Below, piece by piece: positions 36,201 through 48,252 of a stretch of DNA of 64,000 bases. A program made the position numbers and the translations under genes. This stretch comes from Symsagittifera roscoffensis. Its lineage: Eukaryota; Xenacoelomorpha; Acoela; Convolutidae. Every line of letters starts with the position of its first letter. Position 1 is the stretch's first letter. The notes under the pieces are model-generated. The model was given only the letters and a program-made list of their open reading frames with translations, was not told the DNA's origin and searched no databases. Location of the stretch: positions 13,490,743-13,554,742 of the forward strand of contig NC_087065.1 of the NCBI RefSeq assembly GCF_963678635.1. Direction: 5' to 3'.

Positions 36201-39200
36201 TCATCTCTTCGAGTTGTTTACAATAGATAACGACAGGCTCGATATAAAATCGGTACTATTTAGTTAGCCAATTGTTAACATAGGCATGTGGAGGGTACCG
36301 GAGTAATAAAACAAAAACCTTATTTATGATGCCACATGAATTTTAAATAATCAGAGAAAGAGCATCATGATTTCAAGTTATGAAAAAATGAACACGTCTC
36401 GAAACAACGTCAATACCATAAAGTTCGACATTTTCAGGAGGCATGTGGGGTTAACAGCTTTTCAAATAAAGAAAGATAATTTTATGATTCTACATCAATC
36501 AAAGTAATCAATGAATGAGCATCATCACCTCGAGTAATTAACAATCGATTACGACATGCTCGATATATTATCGGTACCATATAGTTCGCCAATTGTTATC
36601 AATGGCAAATGGAGGGTACCGGTGACAAAATTTTTTTATTTATGACGCAAGATCAGTTATTAGCAATCAAGGAAAGAGCTATCAAGGAGTTATTATTTTT
36701 GGAGGGTACCGGATAAATAAAACAAAAAAATTACTTATGACGCAGGACGAATTTTAATTAATCACAGAAAAGAGCATCGTCAATTCAAATTAACAAAAAA
36801 CAAATAAGACAGTATCAACACAATGTCAACACGATACAGTTCTACAATTGTCAGGAGCCCTGTGAGGGTACCAGCTTTTCAAACAAAAATAGACAATTTA
36901 TGATGCTAGATCAATTTAGGAAAACATTGATAGAATATCATCTCTCCGAGTTGTTTAGAATAGACAACGACAGGCGCGATATAAAATCGGTACTATTTAG
37001 TTAGCCAATTGTTTACATAGGCATGTGGAGGGTACCGGAGTAGTAAAACAAAAACCTTATTTATGATGCCACATGAAATTTAAATAATCAAAGAAAGGGC
37101 ATCATGATTTCAAGTTATGAAAAAATGAACAACAGTCTCGACACAAAGTCAATACCAAAAAGTTCGTTATTTTCAGGACGGATGGGGGGGGGTAACAGTT
37201 TTTCAAATAAAGAAAGATAATTTTATGATTCTACATCAATCAAAATAATCAGTGAATGAGCATCATCACCTCGAGTTATTAACAATCGATTACGACATGC
37301 TCGATATATTATCGGTACCATATAGTTCGCCAATTGTTATCAATGGCAAGTGGAGGGTACCGGTGACTAAAAAAACTCATTTATGATGCAACATGCAATA
37401 TTAGCAATCAAGGAAAGAGCATCGTCAATTCAAGTTATGAAAAATCAAATACCACTGTCTCAACACAACGTCAATACCATATAGATCTACAATTGTCAGG
37501 AGGCATGTGGGGTTAACAGCTTTTCAAATAAAGAAAGATAATTTTATGATTCTACATCAATCAAAGTAATCAATGAATGAGCATCATCACCTCGAGTAAT
37601 TAACAATCGATTACGACATGCTCGATATATTATCGGTACCATATAGTTCGCCAATTGTTATCAATGGCAAATGGAGGGTACCGGTGACAAATTTTTTTTA
37701 TTTATGACGCAAGATCAGTTATTAGCAATCAAGGAAAGAGCTATCAAGGAGTTATTATTTTTGGAGGGTACCGGAGAAATAAAACAAAAAAATTACTTAT
37801 GACGCAGGACGAATTTTAATTAATCACAGAAAAGAGCATCGTCAATTCAAATTAACAAAAAACAAATAAGACAGTATCAACACAATGTCAACACGATACA
37901 GTTCTACAATTGTCAGGAGCCCTGTGAGGGTACCAGCTTTTCAAACAAAAATAGACAATTTATGATGCTAGATCAATTTAGGAAAACATTGATAGAATAT
38001 CATCTCTCCGAGTTGTTTAGAATAGACAACGACAGGCGCGATATAAAATCGGTACTATTTAGTTAGCCAATTGTTAACATAGGCATGTGGAGGGTACCGG
38101 AGTAGTAAAACAAAAACCTTATTTATGATGCCACATGAAATTTAAATAATCAAAGAAAGGGCATCATGATTTCAAGTTATGAAAAAATGAACAACAGTCT
38201 CGACACAAAGTCAATACCAAAAAAATCGTTATTTTCAGGACGGATGGGGGGGGGGGGTAACAGTTTTTCAAATAAAGAAAGATAATTTTATGATTCTACA
38301 TCAATCAAAATAATCAGTGAATGAGCATCATCACCTCGAGTTATTAACAATCGATTACGACATGCTCGATATATTATCGGTACCATATAGTTCGCCAATT
38401 GTTATCAATGGCAAGTGGAGGGTACCGGTGACTAAAAAAACTCATTTATGATGCAACATGCAATATTAGCAATCAAGGAAAGAGCATCGTCAATTCAAGT
38501 TCTGAAAAATCAAATACCACTGTCTCAACACAACGTCAATACCATATAGATCTACAATTGTCAGGAGGCATGTGGGGGTAACAGCTTTTCAAATAAAAAA
38601 AGATATCTTTATGATTCTACATCAATCAAAATAATCAATGAATGAGCATCATCACCTCGAGTTATTAACAATCGATTACGACATGCTCGATATATTATCG
38701 GTACCATATAGTTCGCCAATTGTTATCAATGGCAAGTGGAGTGTACCGGTGACTAAAAAAACTCATTTATGATGCAACATGCAATATTAGCAATCAAGGA
38801 AAGAGCATCGTCAATTCAAGTTATGAAAAATCAAATACGACTGTCTCAACACAACGTCAAAATCATATAGATCTACAATTGTCAGGAGGCATGTGGGGGT
38901 AACAGCTTTTCAAATAAAAAAAGATATCTTTATGATTCTACATCAATCAAAATAATCAATGAATGAGCATCATCACCTCGAGTTATTAACAATCGATTAC
39001 GACATGCTCGATATATTATCGGTACCATATAGTTCGCCAATTGTTATCAATGGCAAGTGGAGGGTACCGGTGACTAAAAAAATTCATTTATGATGCAACA
39101 TGCAATATTAGCAATCAAGGAAAGAGCATCGTCAATTCAAGTTATGAAAAATCAAATACCACTGTCTCAACACAATGTCAATACCATATAGATCTACAAT

Positions 39201-41528
39201 TGTCAGGAGGCATGTGGGGGTAACAGCTTTTCAAATAAAAAAAGATATCTTTATGATTCTACATCAATCAAAGTAATCAATGAATGAGCATCATCACCTC
39301 GAGTTATTAACAATCGATTACGACATTCTCGATATATTATCGGTACCATATAGTTCGCCAATTGTTATCAATGGCAAGTGGAGGGTGCCGGTGACTAAAA
39401 AAACTCATTTATGATGCAAGATGCAATATTAGCAATCAAGGAAAGAGCATCGTCAATTCAAGTTATGAAAAATCAAACACCACTGTCTCAACACAACGTC
39501 AATACCATATAGTGCTACAATTGTCAGGAGCGATGTGGGGGTAGCAGCTTCTCAAACAAAGATAATTAATTTATGATGCTAGATCAATTTAGGTAAACAA
39601 TGATAGAAAATCATCTCTTCGAGTTGTTTACAATAGATAACGACAGGCTCGATATAAAATCGGTACTATTTAGTTAGCCAATTGTTAACATAGGCATGTG
39701 GAGGGTACCGGAGTAATAAAACAAAAACCTTATTTATGATGCCACATGAATTTTAAATAATCAGAGAAAGAGCATCATGATTTCAAGTTATGAAAAAATG
39801 AACGTCTCGAAACAACGTCAATACCATAAAGTTCGACATTTTCAGGAGGCATGTGGGGGTAACAGCTTTTCCAATAAAGAAAGATAATTTTATGATTCTA
39901 CATCAATCAAAGTAATCAATGAATGAGCATCATCACCTCGAGTAATTAACAATCGATTACGACATGCTCGATATATTATCGGTACCATATAGTTCGCCAA
40001 TTGTTATGAATGGCAAATGGAGGGTACCGGTGACAAATTTTTTTTATTTATGACGCAAGATCAGTTATTAGCAATCAAGGAAAGAGCTATCAAGGAGTTA
40101 TTATTTTTGGAGGGTACCGGAGAAATAAAACAAAAAATTTACTTATGACGCAGGACGAATTTTAGTTAATCACAGAAAAGAGCATCGTCAATTCAAATTA
40201 ACAAAAAACAAATAAGACAGTATCAACACAATGTCAACACGATACAGTTCTACAATTGTCAGGAGCCCTGTGAAGGTACCAGCTTTTCAAACAAAAATAG
40301 ACAATTTATGATGCTAGATCAATTTAGGAAAACATTGATAGAATATCATCTCTCCGAGTTGTTTAGAATAGACAACGACAGGCGCGATATAAAATCGGTA
40401 CTATTTAGTTAGCCAATTGTTTACATAGGCATGTGGAGGGTACCGGAGTAATAAAACAAAAACCTTATTTATGATGCCACATGAATTTTAAATAATCAGA
40501 GAAAGAGCATCATGATTTCAAGTTATAAAAAATGAACACGTCTCGAAACAACGTCAATACCATAAAGTTCGACATTTTCAGTAGGCATGTGGGGGTAACA
40601 GCTTTTCAAATAAAGAAAGATAATTTTATGATTCTACATCAATCAAAATAATCAGTGAATGAGCATCATCACCTCGAGTTATTAACAATCGATTACGACA
40701 TGCTCGATATATTATCGGTACCATATAGTTCGCCAATTGTTATCAATGGCAAGTGGAGGGTACCGGTGACTAAAAAAACTCATTTATGATGCAACATGCA
40801 ATATTAGCAATCAAGGAAAGAGCATCGTCAATTCAAGTTATGAAAAATCAAATACCACTGTCTCAACACAACGTCAATACCATATAGATCTACAATTGTC
40901 AGGAGGCATGTGGGGGTAACAGCTTTTCAAATAAAAAAGATATCTTTATGATTCTACATCAATCAAAGTAATCAATGAATGAGCATCATCACCTCGAGTT
41001 ATTAACAATCGATTACGACATGCTCGATATATTATCGGTACCATATAGTTCGCCAATTGTTATGAATGGCAAGTGGAGGGTACCGGTGACTAAAAAAACT
41101 CATTTATGATGCAACATGCAATATTAGCAATCAAGGAAAGAGCATCGTCAATTCAAGTTATGAAAAATCAAATACCACTGTCTCAACACAACGTCAATAC
41201 CATATAGATCTACAATTGTCAGGAGGCATGTGGGGGTAACAGCTTTTCAAATAAAGAAAGATAATTTTATGATTCTACATCAATCAAAGTAATCAATGAA
41301 TGAGCATCATCACCTCGAGTAATTAACAATCGATTACGACATTCTCGATATATTATCGGTACCATATAGTTCGCCAATTGTTATCAATGGCAAGTGGAGG
41401 GTGCCGGTGACTAAAAAAACTCATTTATGATGCAAGATGCAATATTAGCAATCAAGGAAAGAGGATCGTCAATTCAAGTTATGAAAAATCAAACACCACT
41501 GTCTCAACACAACGTCAATACCATATAG
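33292..41528 (+). repeat. Satellite with 1.06-2.35-kb HOR blocks
   Basis: dA2 junctions at 34658, 36684, 37746 and 40092 give blocks of 2,026, 1,062 and 2,346 bp. They share a distinctive order: a B monomer with AGCCCTGTGAGGGTA, an A2 with GACAGGCGCGATAT, then a B2 with GTTATTTTCAGGACGGATGG (not in the block after 40092). The 2,346-bp block carries one more A1-B1 dimer than the 2,026-bp block. Confidence 0.9.
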
Positions 41529-42816
41529 TGCTACAATTGTCAGGAGCGATGTGGGGGTAGCAGCTTCTCAAACAAAGATAATTAATTTATGATGCTAGAT
41601 CAATTTAGGTAAACAATGATAGAAAATCATCTCTTCGAGTTGTTTACAATAGATAACGACAGGCTCGATATATAATCCGTACTATTTAGTTAGCCAATTG
41701 TTAACATAGGCATGTGGAATGTACCGGAGTAATAAAACAAAAACCTTATTTATGATGCCACATGAATTTTAAATAATCAGAGAAAGAGCATCATGATTTC
41801 AAGTTATGAAAAAATGAACACGTCTCGAAACAACGTCAATACCATAAAGTTCGACATTTTCAGGAGGCATGTGGGGGAGGGGGTAACAGCTTTTCAAATA
41901 AAGAAAGATAATTTTATGATTCTACATCAATCAAAGTAATCAATGAATGAGCATCATCACCTCGAGTTATTAACAATCGATTACGACATTCTCGATATAT
42001 TATCGGTAGCATATAGTTCGCCAATTGTTATCAATGGCAAGTGGAGGGTGCCGGTGACTAAAAAAACTCATTTATGATGCAAGATGCAATATTAGCAATC
42101 AAAGAAAGAACATCGTCAATTCAAGTTATGAAAAATCAAACACCACTGTCTCAACACAACGTCAATACCATATAGTTCTACAATTGTCAGGAGCGATGTG
42201 GGGGTAGCAGCTTCTCAAACAAAGATAATTAATTTATGATGCTAGATCAATTTAGGTAAACAATGATAGAAAATCATCTCTTCGAATTGTTTACAATAGA
42301 TAACGACAGGCTCGATATAAAATCGGTACTATTTAGTTAGACAATTGTTAACATAGGCATGTGGAGGAAACCGGAGTAATAAAACAAAAACCTTATTTAT
42401 GATGCCACAAGAATTTTAAATAATCAGAGAAAGAGTATCATGATTTCAAGTTATGAAAAAATGAACACGTCTCGAAACAACGTCAATACCATAAAGTTCG
42501 ACATTTTCAGGAGGCATGTGGGGGTAACAGCTTTTCAAATAAAGAAAGATAATTTTATGATTCTACATCAATCAAAGTAATAAATGAAAGAGCATCATCA
42601 CCTCGAGTTATTAACAATCGATTACGACATGCTCGATAAATTATCGGTACCATATAGTTCGCCAATTGTTATCAATGGCAAGTGGAGGGTGCCGGTGACT
42701 AAAAAAACTCATTTATGATGCAAGATGCAATATTAGCAATTAAGGAAAGAGCATCGTCAATTCAATTTATGAAAAATCAAATACCACTGTCTCAACACAA
42801 CGTCAATACCATATAG
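41529..42816 (+). repeat. 1,288-bp higher-order repeat, copy 1
   Basis: Two tetramers (eight monomers). Marker variants are the interrupted G-run GTGGGGGAGGGGGTAAC at 41871, TCGGTAGCATATAG near 42004 and TGGAGGAAACCGGAG near 42361. All recur 1,288 bp to the right. Confidence 0.92.
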
Positions 42817-44104
42817 TGCTACAATTGTCAGGAGCGATGTGGGGGTAGCAGCTTCTCAAACAAAGATAATTAATTTATGATGCTAGATCAATTTAGGTAA
42901 ACAATGATAGAAAATCATCTCTTCGAGTTGTTTACAATAGATAACGACAGGCTCGATATAAAATCGGTACTATTTAGTTAGCCAATTGTTAACATAGGCA
43001 TGTGGAATGTACCGGAGTAATAAAACAAAAACCTTATTTATGATGCCACATGAATTTTAAATAATCAGAGAAAGAGCATCATGATTTCAAGTTATGAAAA
43101 AATGAACACGTCTCGAAACAACGTCAATACCATAAAGTTCGACATTTTCAGGAGGCATGTGGGGGAGGGGGTAACAGCTTTTCAAATAAAGAAAGATAAT
43201 TTTATGATTCTACATCAATCAAAGTAATCAATGAATGGGCATCATCACCTCGAGTTATTAACAATCGATTACGACATTCTCGATATATTATCGGTAGCAT
43301 ATAGTTCGCCAATTGTTATCAATGGCAAGTGGAGGGTGCCGGTGACTAAAAAAACTCATTTATGATGCAAGATGCAATATTAGCAATCAAAGAAAGAACA
43401 TCGTCAATTCAAGTTATGAAAAATCAAACACCACTGTCTCAACACAACGTCAATACCATATAGTTCTACAATTGTCAGGAGCGATGTGGGGGTAGCAGCT
43501 TCTCAAACAAAGATAATTAATTTATGATGCTAGATCAATTTAGGTAAACAATGATAGAAAATCATCTCTTCGAATTGTTTACAATAGATAACGACAGGCT
43601 CGATATAAAATCGGTACTATTTAGTTAGACAATTGTTAACATAGGCATGTGGAGGAAACCGGAGTAATAAAACAAAAACCTTATTTATGATGCCACAAGA
43701 ATTTTAAATAATCAGAGAAAGAGTATCATGATTTCAAGTTATGAAAAAATGAACACGTCTCGAAACAACGTCAATACCATAAAGTTCGACATTTTCAGGA
43801 GGCATGTGGGGGTAACAGCTTTTCAAATAAAGAAAGATAATTTTATGATTCTACATCAATCAAAGTAATAAATGAAAGAGCATCATCACCTCGAGTTATT
43901 AACAATCGATTACGACATGCTCGATAAATTATCGGTACCATATAGTTCGCCAATTGTTATCAATGGCAAGTGGAGGGTGCCGGTGACTAAAAAAACTCAT
44001 TTATGATGCAAGATGCAATATTAGCAATTAAGGAAAGAGCATCGTCAATTCAATTTATGAAAAATCAAATACCACTGTCTCAACACAACGTCAATACCAT
44101 ATAG
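42817..44104 (+). repeat. 1,288-bp higher-order repeat, copy 2
   Basis: This repeats copy 1 with only scattered changes seen (for example ATGGGCATC for ATGAGCATC near 43235). It diverges at about 44105, where GGAGCCATG and GCAGGTTTTC replace GGAGCGATG and GCAGCTTCTC. Confidence 0.92.
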
Positions 44105-46328
44105 TTCTACAATTGTCAGGAGCCATGTGGGGGTAGCAGGTTTTCAAACAAAGATAATTAATTTATGATGCTAGATCAATTTAGGTAAACAATGATAGAA
44201 AATCATCTCTTCGAGTTGTTTACAATAGATAACGACAGGCTCGATATAAAATCGGTACTATTTAGTTAGCCAATTGTTAACATAGGCATGTGGAGGGTAT
44301 CGGAGTAATAAAACAAAAACCTTATTTATGATGCCACATGAATTTTAAATAATCAGAGAAAGAGCATCATGATTTCAAGTTATGAAAAAATGAACACGTC
44401 TCGAAACAACGTCAATACCATAAAGTTCGACATTTTCAGGAGGCATGTGGGGGTAACAGCTTTTCAAATAAAGAAAGATAATTTTATGATTCTACATCAA
44501 TCAAAGTAATCAATGAATGAGCATCATCACCTCGAGTTATTAACAATCGATTACGACACTCTCGATATATTATCGGTACCATATAGTTCGCCAATTGTTA
44601 TCAATGGCAAGTGGAGGGTGCCGGTGACTAAAAAAACTCATTTATGATGCAAGATGCAATATTAGCAATCAAAGAAAGAACATCGTCAATTCAAGTTATG
44701 AAAAATCAAACACCACTGTCTCAACACAAGGTCAATACCATATAGTTCTACAATTGTCAGGAGCGATGTGGGGGTAGCAGCTTCTCAAACAAAGATAATT
44801 AATTTATGATGCTAGATCAATTTAGGTAAACAATGATAGAAAATCATCTCTTCGAATTGTTTACAATAGATAACGACAGGCTCGATATAAAATCGGTACT
44901 ATTTAGTTAGCCAATTGTTAACATAGGCATGTGGAGGGTACCGGAGTAATAAAACAAAAACCTTATTTATGATGCCACATGAATTTTAAATAATCAGAGA
45001 AAGAGTATCATGATTTCAAGTTATGAAAAAATGAACACGTCTCGAAACAACGTCAATACCATAAAGTTCGACATTTTCAGGAGGCATGTGGGGGTAACAG
45101 CTTTTCAAATAAAGAAAGATAATTTTATGATTCTACATCAATCAAAGTAATCAATGAAAGAGCATCATCACCTCGAGTTATTAACAATCGATTACGACAT
45201 GCTCGATAAATTATCGGTACCATATAGTTCGCCAATTGTTATCAATGGCAAGTGGAGGGTGCCGGTGACTAAAAAAACTCATTTATGATGCAAGATGCAA
45301 TCAAGGAAAGAGCATCGTCAATTAAATTGATGAAAAATCAAATACCACTGTCTAATCAAAACGTCAATACCATATAGTTCTAAAATTGTCAGGAGCCATG
45401 TGGGGGTAGCAGGTTTTCAAACAAAGATAGTTAATTTATGATGCTAGATCAATTTAGGTAAACAATGATAGAAAATCAGGCTCGATATAAAATCGGTACT
45501 ATTTAGTTAGCCAATTGTTAACATAGGCATGTGGAGGGTACCGGAGTAATAAAACAAAAACCTTATTTATGATGCCAGATGAATTTTAAATAATCAGAGA
45601 AAAAGCATCATGCTTTCAAGTTAGGAAAAAATGAACACCAGTCGCGACACAACATCAATACCATATAGTTCGACATTTGTCAGAAGACATGTCGGGGTAC
45701 CAAATTTTTAAAGAAAGATGAACAATTTTATGATACTAGAGCAATCTAAGTAATAAATGAAAGAGCATCATCACTTCGAGTTATTAACAATCCATTACGA
45801 CATGCTCGATATATTATCGGTACCATATACTTCGCCAATTGCTACCAATGGCAAGTGGAGGGTACCGGTGATGAAAAAAAAACTTATTTATGACGCAAGA
45901 TGAGTTGTTAGCAATCAAGGAAAGAGCAATCAAGGAGTTATTATTTTTGGAGGGTACCGGAGAAATAAAACAAAAAATTTATTTATGACGCTAGAGGAAT
46001 TTTAGTTAATCACAGAAAAAGCATCGTCAATTCAAATTAAGAAAAAAACAAATACGACAGGATCATCACAATGTCACCACTATACAGTTCTACAATTGTC
46101 AGGAGCCCTGTGGGGGTAGCAGCTTTTCAAACAAAGATAGATAATTTATGATGCTAGATCAATTTAGGTAAACAATGATAGAGCAGCATCTCTTCGAGTT
46201 GTTAACAAAAGATAACGACATGCTCGATATAAAATCGGTACTATTTAGTTAGCCAATTGTTAACATAGGCAAGTGGCGGGTACCGGAGTAATAAAACAAA
46301 AACCTTATTTATGATGTCAGATGAATTT
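44105..46328 (+). repeat. Satellite, tetramers with the last dA2
   Basis: Tetramer order continues. Near 45476 an A2 monomer has lost about 35 bp (GAAAATCAGGCTCGATAT). The last dA2 of the window lies at 45932, and its surroundings resemble the left part of the array (GACGCAAGATGAGTTGTTAG), as if a left-type block had been inserted here. Confidence 0.88.
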
Positions 46329-48252
46329 GAAATAACCAGAGAAAGAGCACCATGATTTCAAGTTATAAAAAAATGAACACCAGTCTCGACACAACAGCAA
46401 TACCATAAAGTTCGACATTTTCAGGAGGCATGTGGGGGTAACAGCTTTTCAAATTAAGAAAGATACTTTTATGATTCTACATAAATCAAAGTAATCAATG
46501 AAAGAGCATCATCACCTCGAGTTATTAACAATCGATTACGACATGCTCGATATATTATCGGTACCATATAGTTCGCCAATTGTTATCAATGGCAAGTGGA
46601 GGGTACCTGTGACTAGAAAAACTCATTTATGATGCAAGATGCAATATTAGCAATCAAGAAAGGAGCATCGTCAATTCAAGTTATGAAAAAACAAATATCA
46701 CTGTCTCAACTTAACGTCAACACGATACAGTTCTACAATTGTCAGAAGCCATGTAGGGGTAGCAGCTTTTCAAACAGAGATAGATAATTTATGATGCTAG
46801 ATCAATTTAAGTAAACAATGAAAGAACATCATCACTTCGAGTTATTAACAAAAGATTACGACACGCTCGATTTAAATTCGGTACTATTTAGTTCGCCAAT
46901 TGTTAACATAGGCAAGTGGAGGGTACCGGAGTTATAAAACAAAAACCTCAATATGACGCCAGATGAATTTGAAATAACCAGAGAAAGAGCACCATGATTT
47001 CAAGGTATAAAAAAATGAACACCAGTCTCGACACAACAGCAATACCATAAAGTTCGACATTCTCAGGAGGCATGTGGGGGTAACAGCTTTTCAAATTAAG
47101 AAAGATACTTTTATGATTCTACATAAATCAAAGTAATCAATGAAAGAGCATCATCACCTCGAGTTATTAACAATCGATTACGACATGCTCGATATATTAT
47201 CGGTACCATATAGTTCGCCAATTGTTATCAATGGCAAGTGGAGGGTACCTGTGACTAGAAAAACTCATTTATGATGCAAGATGCAATATTAGCAATCAAG
47301 AAAGGAGCATCGTCAATTCAAGTTATGAAAAAACAAATATCACTGTCTCAACTTAACGTCAACACGATACAGTTCTACAATTGTCAGGAGCCATGTAGGG
47401 GTAGCAGCTTTTCAAACAGAGATAGATAATTTATGATGCTAGATCAATTTAAGTAAACAATGAAAGAACATCATCACTTCGAGTTATTAACAAAAGATTA
47501 CGACACGCTCGATTTAAATTCGGTACTATTTAGTTCGCCAATTGTTAACATAGGCAAGTGGAGGGTACCGGAGTTGTAAAACAAAAACCTCAATATGACG
47601 CCAGATGAATTTGAAATAATCAAAGAAAGAGCATCATGATTTCAAGTTACGAAAACATGAACACCAGTCGCGACAACGTCAATACCATTTAGTTCGACAT
47701 TTTCAGGAGGCATGTGGTGGTAACAGCTTTTCAAATTGTGAAAGATAATTTTATGATTCTACATAAATCAAAGTAATCAATGAAAGAGCATCATCACCTC
47801 GAGTTATTAACAATCGATTACGACATGCTCGATATATTATCGGTACCATATAGTTCGCCAATTGTTATCAATGGCAAGTGGAGGGTACCTGTGACTAGAA
47901 AAACTCATTTATGATGCAAGATGCAATATTAGCAATCAAGAAAAGAGCATCGTCATTCAAGTTATGAAAAATCAAATATCACTGTCTCAACTTAACGTCA
48001 ACACGATACAGTTCTACAATTGTCAGGAGCCATGTAGGGGTAGCAGCTTTTCAAACAAAGATAGATAATTTATGATGCTAGATAAATTTAAGTAAACAAT
48101 GAAAGAACATCATCACTTCGAGTTATTAACAAAAGATTACGACACGCTCGATTTAAATTCGGTACTATTTAGTTCGCCAATTGTTAACATAGGCAAGTGG
48201 AGGGTACCGGAGTTATAAAACAAAAACCTCATTATGACGCCAGATGAATTTT
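46329..48252 (+). repeat. 642-bp tetramer HOR, three copies
   Basis: The unit is anchored at GAAATAACCAGAGAAAGAGC (46329 and 46971) and its variant at 47613, steps of 642 bp. Shared rarities include GGTACCTGTGACTAGAAAA, CTCGATTTAAATTCGG and CTCAATATGACGCC. Confidence 0.92.
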
